From Cottoperca gobio (taxonomy: Eukaryota > Chordata > Actinopteri > Perciformes > Bovichtidae): a stretch of 64,000 bases of DNA. A program made the translations under genes and the position numbers. Positions 24,654 through 38,690 of the stretch are shown here, in pieces (position 1 is the stretch's first letter; each line of letters opens with the position of its first letter). The notes beneath the pieces were generated by a model, which searched no databases, was not told where the DNA came from, and saw nothing but the letters and a program-made list of their open reading frames with translations. The DNA lies in NCBI RefSeq assembly GCF_900634415.1, contig NC_041359.1, forward strand, positions 22,783,113-22,847,112, read 5' to 3'.

Positions 24654-24999
24654 TGGAATTATTCAGATCTTTTACTTCAATAGTAGTTCCACAGTGTACA
24701 AATACGAGTCCTACGTTTCAGAATAATGCTATTATTAATTATAATTGGTAATTATTATGTGATCACTCGTTATAATACATTGATAAAATGTAATAAATCA
24801 CTTTAATGATGAAGCTGATACAAGTGAAGCTAATTTAATTCATGTGTATACTGCTGGAAAGGTTAAACTATCAAAATATATCATTTATTAGTTGAGTGAA
24901 AAGTCCTCTCTTTGAGTAGAGTAGAAATATAACGTAAAGTAAAAGTACCTCAAACTTGTACTTAAGAATAGAACTTGAGTAAATGTACTTTACTGCGCA
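24654..24999 (-). mobile_element. hAT-type MITE, minus orientation, near full length
   Basis: Read on the minus strand the block starts at 24999 with a GTAAAGTACATTTACTCAAG-like start, passes CAAGTTTGAGGTACTTTTAC, and ends with AGTAAAAGATCTGAAT at about 24654. This is the widespread teleost element that I recall as bounded by CAGTGGTGGAA-type termini and rich in 'ACTTTTACTTAAGTA' motifs. The outermost TIR bases are not intact on either side, and the middle is shorter than I expect. The same family recurs at 50560-50745 in the opposite orientation. Confidence 0.65.
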
Positions 25000-25639
25000 G
25001 GTTGTGGTAAATGTTGTCAAAATATTGACTTATTATCCTCTATTATATACTATTATAACGTGTGTAAATGACTATCCAGGCTTGCTTACAGGCAGTGGAG
25101 TATATTTCCAGAAGTTACCGTGAAAGCAACATTAACCAAGTCGACTTTCCGTTGTGGATTCTGGTCCGGGAGGTTCGGCTGCATTTCTTAACCACATTTG
25201 AAGGAACATTTGAAAATGGGACAACCCTGTCAACTCATTACAGCACATTCTACCTTAATATGTGGGGCTCCGAGGAAGCAGCTCTTAAATTGGGACACGC
25301 GGTTATCTCTCTCACTCCCTCTCACTGTATTTCTGTGGCACCACATGCATGGTTTCACTGTAGCAGTGCAGGAATGCATGGAGACAGTTTGAAAAATCTG
25401 CAGATAGGAGACACTTTGAAACTGTGGAGGAGGTACACCTGTTAAATCCCCCTGCAAAGTCATTCTTGGAGGGCATCTGTAACATCGACTAAAATTCTCT
25501 TTCTAGGTTTTCGAGCCCGACTGCCAAAGCTGGCTCTAATAATTGCTTGATGGTTTGAAGTATAGGCAGTTTCTCACTGACCCCCTACAGAACGTAGAGG
25601 GGTGGATGGCGAACAGGTATTAGCCCCATAGATCATGTA
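25000..25639. other. Unique non-coding DNA
   Basis: The frames at 25068-25445 (125 codons, plus) and 25230-25463 (minus) oppose each other and show no domain. No repeat recognised. Confidence 0.35.
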
Positions 25640-26000
25640 AAATTAGCAGCAGGAACCCCTGTCAGCCCAGACATTGGCACTTAATCTTGGACTTTTGGCA
25701 GACTGTTGCCTTAACAGGTCAAATGATATCTATAAATCAAGGATCCCCTGGCGGAGAGCAAGAGGGAGCCGGGGAGAGAGGGAAACGCATAGAGCTGGCA
25801 CTGAAACTCCAAGGGAATTAAATGGTGGTCATAAAGCCTAACCCAAGGAAATAATCCAGTCTATTTCATAAAGGATTAAAACCTCTAAAGAAGATTGATT
25901 GCCTCTTTTTCCTTTTCTACCCGATGTAATCCTAGATTATGGAGAGCACTCGGGTTAGTTTTTTAAGAAATTTGCACAGGATTAATGATGAAGCCGGCGT
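25640..26000. promoter_or_regulatory. Candidate conserved non-coding element
   Basis: A compact mixture of AT-rich motifs (ATAATCCAGTC near 25850, AAAGGATTAAAACC near 25870, GGATTAATGATG near 25980) and a GC-rich core (25745-25790), with no frame or repeat. The sequence style resembles vertebrate conserved non-coding DNA. Weak inference. Confidence 0.2.
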
Positions 26001-26200
26001 CCATTCTTAAGATTGCCTTGCTGGTTTGCGACAGAAAAAAAGATGCTTTAAGGGACTCATCCGCCATTCTGTCACACGTGAGTTATGTTTCTAAACTAGA
26101 GGAGCAGAAGAGGAAGAAATGTTTTACATTTTTACAACTCTTTCTTTCTTTTTTCCTCCTTTTTGTGCTCCACTGACATTGCTGGTGTTGACTATAAGTA
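26001..26200. other. Unique non-coding DNA
   Basis: Nothing recognised. The tail includes a pyrimidine-rich stretch at about 26130-26165. Confidence 0.35.
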
Positions 26201-26270
26201 ACTCTATTTAATCAGGTAGTCTCACTGAGATCACATCGATTTTTCAAGGGAGACCTGGAAACAAGAATAA
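26201..26270 (+). repeat. Teleost interspersed repeat fragment
   Basis: TTTAATCAGGTAGTCTCACT, GAGATC and TTTTTCAAGGGAGACCTGG are in the same order as a common fish repeat tail ('CAGGTAAGTCTCATTGAGAT...CTCTTTTCCAAGGGAGACCTGG'). Short and degenerate; class uncertain. Confidence 0.5.
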
Positions 26271-27769
<1,499 letters not shown>

Positions 27770-28010
27770 GAAATCATGTGTCAGGCAATTGCAAATGAAA
27801 TAATTGTGCCATCAATTCACCTGCTGCGGTGAGTGAGGCTGTAAAAACGCTATTTTAAGGATACTCAGGCACAGATCTATCCGCATCCACTGGGGAAGGA
27901 ATAATCGCAACTAATTTCAAGATTAATCAGTAATTAACTCAAAACTGCACATTTCCCAAGTGGGCCGCATTAATGCATTCCTTAAAATCGTTGAACTGAT
28001 TTCAAAGAGG
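27770..28010. promoter_or_regulatory. Candidate conserved non-coding element
   Basis: Dense homeodomain/POU-like text: ATTGCAAATGAAATAATTG near 27790, TAATCAGTAATTAACTC near 27925, GCATTAATGCATTC near 27967 (containing the palindrome GCATTAATGC). There is no frame or transposon signature. Weak inference from composition. Confidence 0.25.
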
Positions 28011-28425
28011 CAACCCTCTGAGTCTGACATAAAAACACCAGATGGAAATTGAAGGAATAATTATTGCCTTTTTCTTTTCCTTTTTTTTAAACCGTTATTT
28101 ATGTGTTTATAATTGCACACTTCAGGTTTTAGACTTGATCTTGACAGTTGTTTTAAACTTTAGATGCATGTGTGCTTTGCCAAACACCAAAGTCACCAAA
28201 GACCCGTTACTTGTACACAAGTTAAAAAGTTTTAAACGATTTAAACTTTCCTTTGTAGTAGATGTCAAAAAGTGATATTTTCATAACGTATCTACATTTT
28301 TCAACATAGTTCATTATATTTTATGTTATATTCAGGTTACTGTAACTGCGTCCCCTGCCCACTTAACAAAACAAGAAGCTGTCACCTCAGGTTCTAGGAC
28401 ACTGAAGGACATTCTTCAAGGTTAA
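28011..28425. other. Unique non-coding DNA
   Basis: No gene or repeat recognised; the 77-codon frame at 28042-28275 is AT-rich and without a domain. Confidence 0.35.
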
Positions 28426-28490
28426 TCAAATAATTAAGAAAATAACTGGCAGATAAATCGATACTGAACATAATCTTAGTTGCAGCCCTA
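28426..28490 (+). mobile_element. hAT-type MITE end fragment
   Basis: The end CATAATCTTAGTTGCAGCCC TA at 28469-28490, preceded by an AGATAAATCGATACTGAA stretch, matches the terminal portion of a common teleost element whose TIR is TAGGGCTGCAACTAA-like. Only one end is present; the rest is lost or unrecognisable. Confidence 0.5.
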
Positions 28491-29639
28491 AACCATACAT
28501 TTGGAGCTTTTTTAAAAGACTTATCCTATATCTCTACAGACTGTGAAATCTTAGAACTCCTTGGCATGTAAAAACAGATCTTTTATACACTTAAGTCGAA
28601 AACATATACAAAAGCAAGTTTCTCCATCTGTCACTGTACAAAGGAGGCTGCTGACATCTCTTTCTGCCTGCAAAAAGAAAGCCATCAAATAAGAATTCCA
28701 GCCTGTCTACCTGCAAATCTCCCTCCATCTGTGGATTAGATTTAAATCCTCCAAAATCTTGGGCTGGTGCTACATCAGAGGATGTGCGGTGCGGGGTGAA
28801 GTTACGTAACTCATTAAGACCTCACTGCTCTCTCCTGGGTTGGTAACTCATCCCTCTAAACTTGCAACCTTTGAGCAAATAAAGCCATATAAGAGGGTTG
28901 AAATATGAGACACCCGAAAACTCTGTAAAACTTTCTGATCTAACACAGCTGGAATTCAACTTGAGGCCCGGCACTCCATTTGAACTGCGTCATTAAGCGT
29001 CATTACACTCATTGTTCTGCTAATCAGCGGTGTTATTTGCACCTTGTAAAATATATTTTAATTACTAGCTTTAAATTATAACGCTCAGCTCTCGAACAAA
29101 TTAGTGAACTATGAGTAATCTACTTGTTTTACTCTCAAGATTTTTGTTTAGGTTTCAATAGTTACATTTCTCTTCTTTGTGCATATCTTCTGTGCCACAA
29201 TCCGCCTCCGTCAGCTTTTCTCTCCTAATAACTCCTTTGTCCTTCAGGAGGATTGTGCTGTCAGGCTTCCATTACCTGTCTTTCATACAGCACATTAGAA
29301 CAACATTGCTATGATTGGCATTCTGCATTAGCAATCCCCTCCCAAGCCCTTTTCCTATTGTCATTCCACAGCAGCGTCGGGCTGCAATGTTCTCCCTCAC
29401 TCTCTCTGAACTGCCATGACAGCGTGCTGGAAAGCCTGACGAAGCCCGAAGGCCTCCTCAGTCAAGAGGGCTCTGCTCGCCTCTGCAGATGACTGCACTG
29501 TTTCATTTATTTTCATGAAGGAAAACAAAAGGCAAGATTGAACAGGGGATAAGGCAGCCCAGCTAAACACGCCTGAGAGACTGACCCCACATACTGTATA
29601 TTTGGCAGCAGACAATTTGACACAAGATTCTGTGCGGTG
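28491..29639. other. Unique non-coding DNA
   Basis: No gene or repeat recognised. The opposing frames at 29253-29492 and 29397-29642 are without domains. Confidence 0.35.
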
Positions 29640-29830
29640 CAAACCAGATATGATGGAAATATTTGAGTGTGAATTTAATTACAGCCTCTGCTTTGAGTGC
29701 TGTAATTATGTTGCAGCTTGCAGCTCCGTGTTTACGTGCTAAACTGGCAAAAGTTATTGAGGCAGAAGTCAGCTAATTGATCTCTTTCTCCTCCTGATAT
29801 CATATTGTATCACTGGTATATGATTAGCTC
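29640..29830. promoter_or_regulatory. Candidate conserved non-coding element
   Basis: Two nearby TGTAATTA/TTAATTACAG-type homeodomain sites (about 29675-29710), a CAGCTTGCAGCT stretch, and CAGCTAATTGATC near 29769, in a block with no frame or repeat. Weak inference from motif content. Confidence 0.25.
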
Positions 29831-30070
29831 AGCACAAAGGCTCGACACAGGGAGAAACAGCTAGCTTGGTTCTGTCCAAAAGTAACCACATGTGTATACC
29901 AACGCCTCTAAAGCTCACTGATCAAATAATTATATCTTCTTTGGTTATCTGCACAAAAAGTGTAAAAACGTTGTAGTCACCGTGAGTTTGAGATTAGTTT
30001 TTTATAACCTTTGGATTTTGCCGCAACGCATATTTCATAACACAGCTGAAGTTGTATATATTATATATAG

Positions 30071-30513
30071 TTATACTATATTTGTTGCATTTGTGAAATT
30101 ACAGAAAGACAAAGGAAACTGTTGAGATGATATTGTTATTAGGACAACACCAAACTCTTTTAGCGGTACCAACTCAATGATCTCTTCCTGCACCACATCA
30201 GAGTTCACACACCTGCATAACAACGCTGTCTGTTCAACATCCCTTGACTCATCACAGGCGAATGAATACGCTTCAGCTGAATTGATGTCCTCAATTTGCT
30301 GTTTGGTGATGTGTGTTGCCATTTTAATGGCCGTGTCCTTGACGGTCTTTGCAGAGAGAGACATATCTCTAATATTCATTCAACAATATTCAACAAAACA
30401 ATACATTATTTGTTATTTGTTTCCATGTTTTTTGTTGTCAAAGCTTCAGGAAGCCACTGCAGAGGGGTTAAAGAGCCGCATGTGGCTCCTGAGCCGCAGG
30501 TTGCCGACCCCTG
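30071..30513 (-). mobile_element. hAT transposon remnant with partial transposase
   Basis: Read on the minus strand, the block starts at 30513 with the TIR CAGGGGTCGGCAACCTGCGG, followed by GCTC...CGGCTCTTTAACCCCTC, the start of a widespread vertebrate hAT family. A frame at 30379-30071 encodes about 75 residues resembling the middle of hAT/ZBED-type transposases, including SFACDESRDVEQTALLCRCV (compare the usual 'DEST D...TAQL' catalytic-region motif). The similarity stops after LVPLKE. The N-terminal zinc-finger part is absent because the TIR lies only about 135 bp from mid-protein, so the element is internally deleted. No opposite TIR is visible. Confidence 0.65.
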
Positions 30514-33500
30514 GCATAGACAATAGATTGGGTCCATGTTTACTTCCTGTGAGCTGATTGCATTTGCAATAAACTGGGAAACATTTAAAACTGTGAAATT
30601 GTCTTTACATATTGTATAAGTGGTGGTCCTTTCAACACCTTCACAATATGTATATAACACTTTCTAAATCAAATACCTTAAACTAAATATTGCTAAGTTT
30701 CATTTATAAAATATGTTTTGCGTTTATTGAAGCAAAATGAAGCAGAGAAACTTGATGTTGGCAGCCAGCGCTCCACCATCATTCATCAATGTGCACTTCT
30801 TCATGCTTTGAAAGTGCTGCTTCAGACCATCATAGGAAGCAGCATGGAGGCCTCTCTTCTCTGAGATCTCTGGCTACTTTGATGCCTCATTAGACCTGCA
30901 GCCAATAAGACACAAAGAGAGGCGGAGAGATTACTGATGCAACATATCTCAGTTTATAGCTGGATGAGGCGCTTCAGGGCACCGGAGAAAAGTTGGACAC
31001 TTTCACACCCAAGCAAAATATTATAGCCGTGTCCTACAATCACTCTTTAAAATCGTAGTGGTGGAGAGACTTCTCTTTTTCTTGTTTGTTTTTATTAGCT
31101 GAATCACAGCTCCCTTGAAATATATTAACAAACTATGTAAGGCCAAGGCAAGTTTACACTGGTAAAGTATATTAAATACCAAGTAACATTTCCACCTGTA
31201 TCGCAAAGCACCTCATTTGCAAGCGCATTGTACGATTTTGTAAAAGACTAATTGGTGCTTTTATTTGTCTTGTATGAACAAGGTTATGAGCAGAATTATT
31301 TAGAATTAGTTATGAGCGCAATTTGCAAGATCTTCCCTCCACATTTAATTTATATGCACCTTTAATCGTCTGCTCTGCTTAGATATCCCATATTTCATTC
31401 ACTCAAGTCTTACTGTGCAATACAAATGTCCATTTTACTGCAATATAAAACTAACCTGAGTGAGGTAAAAGAATTGAGTGGAAGGGGAGATGAGAGATGC
31501 AGAGGATGTCTGAGTGTTGCTGTAGATAATCTGGGGGATATGATTGTAGATGTGCTTTTAGCCAATGTACCCTCTGCCTCAACCTTGCCTGGAGCTAGTG
31601 TAGAGTTAGGGCAGCATGCCTGAGGCCTGGCCATGTCTGAGTGATTAGATAAAGCAGAAGAGGCCAAGTGGTGGAAGCCACAGCCAAGTTTATGCTGCAC
31701 TGACCACTCTGAGACCGGCCTCACATCGGCGAGCACGGCAGGAGGCTGCGGCTGCTTGTATTCATTCACAGCCCCCTTTTTTAAAGGAAGTAAACACGGC
31801 GAGCGACCGTGTTTTGTGTAAACATTTTCAGTACTGATTAATTTCTATGAAACACAACACTTTTACTCATTCGTGGCACTTGCCATGCCTCGACCATGAG
31901 CCATGACAGCACAGCTGGCTGGGGGACACTGTTATATATTTCATGCTGTGTAAATGCGGCTTTTTCTCTCCCCCTGCTTTATGGAAATGAGATTCACTGA
32001 GGTGTCATATACTGCTCTGGGCGTATTCCCATCTCCCAGTTCAGGTCAGAAGAGACCAATGCTTCGACAGCTGCAGATGTTGCCGTATCATGTCTGACAT
32101 GACAGCGAGGTTTGAAAACGCTGCAGCAAAAACAGTGTGGCCCTTTTCCTACACAAACAGGATGCCCTTTTAAAGACCGGGCTGCAACATAATCTAAAAA
32201 TGGCCTCTCATTTAAATGAGATATATTTTCATATGCACATAAATCCATTACAACCATGTTATCTATCCTTCCATTAAATCAAACCCGCAGGTGTTAGAAT
32301 GCATTTTTGGAAAGAAAAAAAACAATATGTGGATATGTTGTGAGCCCTGTTATATATTCCTGAGAGATGACTATCAAGCAAATACAAATGGTTTTAATGG
32401 GATTCACACTGCACCAAAAGCAAAGTAGTTATGGACCTTGGAGTTGTCCATCGTAGAAGCTCAGGGGATTCACGATAGCAGGGTTCAGATAGCTCTCGTA
32501 GGATTCCTATCAGATGGTTTCGTTTCAAACCTTTGAACACAGCCACATGACAAATTTCACTGGAGGAATCTATAGCTACAGGAAATCTCACAGATGTGTG
32601 CATGTGCTGTGTCAAATCCAAGATGTATGCAAAATCCTCGTGCAGATACTAGTAGTCAAGATTTTCCTTGGAGTTAAGAAGCTTATAGGAAAAGTAAGAA
32701 TGACGAATTTGCAGTTTTATCTTTGATGCAATAGCGTCTTCTTCTTTTGCTTTTTTTTTTTTTTCCTACAAAGATTAATGAATAATAGATAACAAACTGC
32801 TTAATCTCACAGGAAAAATGTCTGCAGATAAAAGTCACGGCATGTGTAAATGCACAATATGATGACAATTTTGAAAAACATTTGTTACGCAAACGCACAG
32901 CCATTTCCGAGCTAATTGACAAGTTATAATGATAGAAAGTTATTTCCCTGAATTTCAGCCAAAGTGCTTCCACGCTCTGATGCCCACAGGAAAAGCACCA
33001 TCTGTACAGCGTTCCATAAACGTTTTGCCGTTTTCATTTTTAGACAAATGCGTTCTTGATGAGCAGGTTTTGTTTCATTATCTGCCTTAATGAGTCAAAG
33101 GTTTTGTCCCACAGCTTTATTGACATGTTTGCAGCGAGTCTGTTGGTTCTGCTTTGTGGTGAAAAATATATAAATTATAATAACGCTGCGAGGGCTTCTG
33201 TGAGTGTGATTGATGGCTTTGTTAGTGTTTTACGCAGTCTGGGGTTTGGAGTGAAGGTCTTTTCTCGTAAAGTAAAAGAAATTAGCGATGTAGGAACCCA
33301 AGCCTCTCCAATCCCAGATCTTTTATTTTGCAAATGCTTCTCTTCGGATTATGTTTCTCTAAAGTAGCTTTTCTTTTTAATCCCTTTACCTTGCAGCCTG
33401 CCAGAGGTTTGCTTCATTTTGGCTTCCGCGTTAGTCATTTATTTTCTTGTGGAAGCCACGATAGCGCTGAGCAGGTAAACAACAACTGCCTCTTAGTGAA

Positions 33501-33689
33501 ATGGTGAACATAAGCTAATATAATGTCTAAAGGTGGATTAGTAGTCCGACTCTGACTCAGCACTGTATCTAAACGGCACTGTACAGTATGTGTGGCCACT
33601 GGCTACGTATGTGTGTCACCACATGGCATTGTGCCCTCTCAGCCCCCAGGGGAACTATAGCATGGACAGTGCTCCCTCTACTTCACAGA
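30514..33689. other. Unique non-coding DNA
   Basis: A 3.2-kb stretch with no recognised transposon or gene. The frames at 31410-31769 (119 codons, minus), 32683-32973 and 33056-33367 have no family signature and overlap frames on the other strand. Poly-T near 32752-32764. Confidence 0.4.
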
Positions 33690-33860
33690 TGGAGTTTGCA
33701 ATTGGAGACCTCCAGTGAATAATCTTCTCATTACTTATAATGATGAACTGTGGCATGCAAATATCAATAAGGGACTGTGGTGAAGCAATCCAATTAAGAC
33801 CCACAACCAGGAGTCTCGTTAGTGCTGAGTCTCTGATAATGCAAATGACACCCTACTTGT
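33690..33860. promoter_or_regulatory. Candidate conserved non-coding element with two octamers
   Basis: Two direct copies of the POU octamer ATGCAAAT (33755-33762 and 33839-33846) 84 bp apart, with AT-rich homeodomain-like text (CTCATTACTTATAATGATG, CCAATTAAG) between or around them. No frame or repeat signature. Inference only. Confidence 0.25.
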
Positions 33861-34539
33861 AATCAACCTTGAATATAAATGGCCCGGGGAAATCCACCAC
33901 TACAGGTGATTCCGCCTGGATGTGATTAAAGACTCGAGTCAACACTGCTCTGTTTGAGATTTTAAAATAAAAATGAGCATTTCCCCCCCATTTTGTAAAT
34001 TGCGGCCATAATACGCTGCTGTTATATTTTATGTTCTGAATTTTTTGCTGGTGTGTTGTTGCTGCCCGGGGTTTTGAATGATACATGCTTGTCATGAAAC
34101 TCCTGGCCGCAGACGTTTTGTACACACAATCTAAAGCAACTCAAGTTGGCTTGTCACAATTGACAAATCTGAATTCCCCCCCTTCGTAGTTACCTTTGCT
34201 CGGTTGGACAAGCATGACGAAAACAAACATGGCAACTCCGGCTGTGTGGTTCTGTTCAGCCGGGCGCTACTGTGTGTTGTTTTAGTGCGTGTTTCTGGGA
34301 GTCAGGAATGTTAGACGTTAAGTAACACCAAAAGTTACTTTGGTGTTTTGGCATGCAGCCTTAAGAGTTAATACAACCAAAGTAACAGGAACGTCATCCT
34401 TGATCTTTTCTGGTTAAAAATATGTCAGCAACCAACCTATCTACTGGATACTTTTCCGTTTACGTTACCACAGAAATAAGAAGGAAGCAAACCTGGCTGA
34501 CGTTGGTTATCTAACTGTAGGCTAACTCCTGTTGATGTA
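33861..34539. other. Unique non-coding DNA
   Basis: No gene or repeat recognised; the 90-codon minus frame at 33853-34125 has no domain. Confidence 0.35.
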
Positions 34540-34576
34540 GTGTTAGCTAGCTAGTTAGCTAACATTAGCTAACTTG
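34540..34576. repeat. GCTA/TAGC low-complexity palindromic cluster
   Basis: GTTAGCTAGCTAGTTAGCTA followed by ACATTAGCTAAC: overlapping self-complementary GCTAGC and TTAGCTAA motifs, a pattern frequent in fish genomes. Confidence 0.7.
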
Positions 34577-37540
34577 AGATGTGACTATATACAATGTGTC
34601 CGTGAATATTGTGAGTGACGCCAATGTCATGTAGGTCATTTTTACGTATTAATGTTAGCTTTGAAGTAGGTGTCCTTGGCGATGGTGTTGCTGGTCAGCT
34701 GATGGTGAGGTCACAGCCTAATCCACTCTTAACCTCGCACGAATAAAATAAACACAACGTCTTCCCCACGGTATCAAGTGTCACTTTTAAATGTCTCCCA
34801 GACACATATTTTAATCATCTTCAAAATGTGGTTTTCTTTTCAACATAGACCTGCCTAGCAAATAGCATATCTAAACAAAACAGGAAAGGGGAAAGTTGTT
34901 TCTGTCGGGTATCAAGCATGCTCAATTGTTATTGGAGAACAGAACTAAAAAGGGCGGGACAACAATCCTGCAAAACCCAGCCAATGTTTTTAAAATCCTC
35001 CCGCTCTTCAATATCTGTGCATGGCAATTATGAGTATGGTTAGGTTAGGGAGATTTCCTAGTTATGGCATATAAACTATGTTTAAAGTTTTGCAGCGTTT
35101 TTATATTTTCTGTAACCTAATTTATGGCTCTGAATGCTGACGAGAAACTAAAGTTATTCTGCAAGAGATGCCTGTGAGGGCTGAATTGCATCATTTGGCC
35201 AAACAAAATCACATCCTTGGTATCCAGGGTTTCTACAGTTACATTTAAGACTTTTTAACACACACGGTTAACAAATGAATACATTTTCCACTGACACACT
35301 GGTCAGTAAAGGATGGAAAACCAGTAGGGAATATAAGGCCAACAATTTGTCAGTAAATACAATCATTTATTAACATTTATTGACATATATCACATTCTTC
35401 CTAGCTGTTTCCAACATTATAATAGTAAAATAATTAATCAATTAACAATACCTGGAAACGGATAACTGCAGAAGAATTGATAGATTGACCACTTACAAAA
35501 TAATTAAATGAAGTACATTTTTCATCAAGCTTTTGCTAAAATTGACACTTAACTTGACTTAACTTAAAACGTAACTTGTAGCTTGCACTAGTGACACAAG
35601 ATGTTGCCATGGATATGGAAAGATGGAGGGAGGTCAATGTGACTTTATGACCCACAGGGGACAAAGAGGATTACGTAAATAAGATTATGGGTAAAAAAAA
35701 AGGCAAAACAATAAAGTTGGACATAAATTGTGACGTGCAGAATCGTCCATTGTAGAAGTTATCCAACGTGTGCTGGGTTACATCCTCCGTTTAGACCTGA
35801 TGGCCTTCCTTAAACTGCAACAAGGTTATCGACTGCTGACTTTAAGGGTCATGTTCAGCTTTGTGATAACCTACGCAGCAAACACCTCAGCATTCACATT
35901 TAAAGTGGTATCCCTTTGAGGAAACACAGGTTTTTTCAAGTACCTTCAGTCTTTCATTGGCCTTGAAATGGTTAATAACGTATTTTTATTGAGGTGTAAT
36001 GCGGTGGAAAGGAAGGGTCAGCACAAGCAGCCTATCACTAAAGAAGGAAGAGAGACATGATGCAACATAAATGCAACCTGACAGAAATAATCCCCTGGAG
36101 GTTTGTTTTTAGTCTGCCTGGTGCTCGCTGTGGCAATTTTACATCAGCTGTGGGGGATCTGCAGTTTCAGGCACATAGACGGACATGGTGGTTTTGTTTC
36201 CGATCTGTTAACAGTTAAATGAAAAGAACAAAAAACAAACAAGATATAATGCGTTTAGTTAGCTTTAGATTTGCTGGTAGATGGAGAGGACATTTCTTGA
36301 ATCTCTCTGGTTTTCCTTGTCATCTCTTCTTCACTTCACTCTCGGATCATGACAGATTCTTTTCTCCCCAAGCACTGAGAGCAGGTAACTTTCCACCAGT
36401 CTGAGCCGAAGAACAACTTTTCAAACATGTTGGATTTCGTCAAGTCCAGTCTGGCAATGCATTCTTGCGTAAGTTAAAGTGTTCCACGATTTGGCAAGGG
36501 ATGAATCAAAAGGCTGTCCTGCCAACAGCCAATGGGAGTTCTGCTCAAGAAAAGTAAATTTGAACAACTTCCCACTCAGAGATTGCCAAATCCAACTGCA
36601 CCATTCTTGATTTAAAAGTTGTATTCAGAAGGGAGAAACGGAAAGAGAAACCAAGTTCACAGAAGTAGGTTTGATTTGTCTCCGGCCTGTTATCTTCTAA
36701 ATTTACACCTCTGCTTCTCTCCCCTAGTTTGATTCAGTCGCCCGGTGTATAATTGTAATAAAATAAAACTTTGAGAGACCACGACTGTTTGAGACATAAC
36801 ACCGCTGTAATAGCGCTCCATGTGTTGCACCATTACAGCCATTTTCAAAGCACTTCAGATTGGTAGCACTTCACATTATAGCTACCTTCTTCCATAACGG
36901 TTGAACCACCATCTGCTTAGACATCGGCAGACTTTAGCAAAGTTATGATGCAGATTCACACACCATCTTGTTACATGCACATTTGCATCCAACAGACCTT
37001 TTACAAAATACTTAATGATGAGATTGACTGAAAATTACTAGTTGAGAAATTCTATAATTTGCAATCAAATTTTGCTCAATGTGTGGGTCATAGGTGTTGA
37101 GCAAAGCGTTAACTGTTCATTAATGCTTTACAGCAAACATAAGGCGTAATAAGTGTACAATGTACAAGAACATTTATCTTAAAAAAAAAGAATATCTGTC
37201 ATCTAATACGTGTTAACGTCAACCAGCAGTTGTATTTAAACGCCTGTCAGTTTGAGCGTGTAACCAGTAAGCATTTTTCTTTATAGTAAAACTGGATGTT
37301 CTGTGAAGCGATCTCCAGCTGTGAACCTTTCAACGCATGTTGGAAGCAAAGTGAAGCTCATTAGCAGGATGTATCCTGAAGAAGAGGGATTTGAATTGTC
37401 AGCTCTTGTATACTATACAAGTCTCATCTTCTGAGGCTCAGTTTGATACAACCTGCTCCCACATTCTGTCAGATCTGTGTTATCAGTGGGGTTTTGTTTC
37501 TTGCAATTAAAGCTTTTTCAATGTGCGTAATTCACTCCTG
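34577..37540. other. Unique non-coding DNA
   Basis: A 3-kb stretch with no recognised gene. At 35440-35490 ATTAATCAATTAACAATACC and GAATTGATAGATTGACC faintly resemble the interior of the hAT-type element ending at 28490, but not enough to call it. Confidence 0.35.
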
Positions 37541-37782
37541 TCCTTTCCTCCGCTCTGTCTCTGACTGTCTGACTGTAGGTGTGTGCGGGAGCGAAACAGA
37601 GCGGAGGAGGGAATGTGAATGCGCAAGGCAAGAAAAAAATAAAAATAAACTAGAATTTCAGGGGGCGCAGGGTTTCCGTTGGGGGAATATATATATCTTT
37701 TTTTTTTAACGTTGCGTGATCTACCTACTACACTCGCGATCGAGTGTAGTGCAGGTAGATCGCAACCTTTAGGGCACCACTG
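37541..37782 (-). mobile_element. hAT-type non-autonomous remnant with hairpins
   Basis: The right edge on the minus strand reads CAGTGGTGCCCTAAAGGTTG (37782 downward), a hAT-like TIR. It runs into a foldback: a left arm at 37711-37736 and a right arm at 37741-37766 around a CGAT centre, pairing with two 2-base offsets. Further left, CCTCCGCTCTGT (37547-37558) faces ACAGAGCGGAGG (37596-37607), an exact 12-bp inverted repeat. No matching left TIR was found, so the left limit is provisional. Confidence 0.5.
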
Positions 37783-38439
37783 TGCTACATGATATTCTAA
37801 AGCTACATGACAAAATGTGAGTTGAGCTAGTTATTCCTTATAGGATGAAATAAGTATGATAAGATTACTCGTGGAAAAGAAAAAAGTAAGATCAGTGTGA
37901 CTACTCAGCTAACATGCTGTAATTTTTAATCCCATGTTTTCACTTTTAACGTTATAAGAGTAAAAAATGTTTTGATGTTAGCTCTGGTTGCTTGATTGCA
38001 ACTTCCTCAAATATAGAAAAAAAAATGGACAGAGTTGCTAACGTGAAATACTACAGAGTGTATGTGCCAGTCATGCTAACGATTGTGTATCACGTTACCG
38101 TAATAGCAGCATCGTTTAGTTATATAGTTTATAGTTGTGGTTGCTATGCTTTGATTGGACAGTTGCTGCTCAGGGGGAGGGTTTACTTAATAATGGGACC
38201 ATTTTGTCACAGACTTTTGACTTTGTGGTGAAAAAGCTGTTCTCTTAAATTGTTACAACTCTTGGGAGGGTTTTTCTTTGGTGGCACAGTCGCGGCAATT
38301 CAACTTAAGTTATAGGCGTGCACCTGTAGAGGAGGCCATCTTTCACCAAGCTCACTCAGCTTACAATCATTAATAAGATAGTGGGCTGACACTCTGAAAA
38401 GCTTTTTGAGCAGCCTTGAAGAAAATCCAATTATGATCT
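37783..38439. other. Unique non-coding DNA
   Basis: Nothing recognised. Confidence 0.35.
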
Positions 38440-38690
38440 TTGATTCCTCTCCAGAAACAGATTACCTATCTCACTAATGACATTTTCCTTCCCATTCATG
38501 CCCTCTGTAAATGAGACGATTTGAGAGACCATGTGGGTGTTCCAAATGTGCGGGGATGATGATGACTATCTATTCCTTACAGGTCTATCAGATGGACAGC
38601 TCGCATTATGTTTAAATGCTTTCCTTGCGATTCCCAGCCACATGAGATGAACTTTATAAGGATTATTCAAACCCCTCCATATATTAAGTG
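38440..38690. promoter_or_regulatory. Candidate conserved non-coding element
   Basis: Begins around TGATCTTTGATTCC (TCF-like) and continues through CTCACTAATGACATTTTCC and CTTTATAAGGATTATTCAAA. No frame or repeat signature. Weak inference. Confidence 0.2.

Noticed and set aside
31410..31769. 119-codon minus frame
   Set aside because: Proline/serine-rich without a domain; opposed by another frame and not supported by splice or promoter signals.
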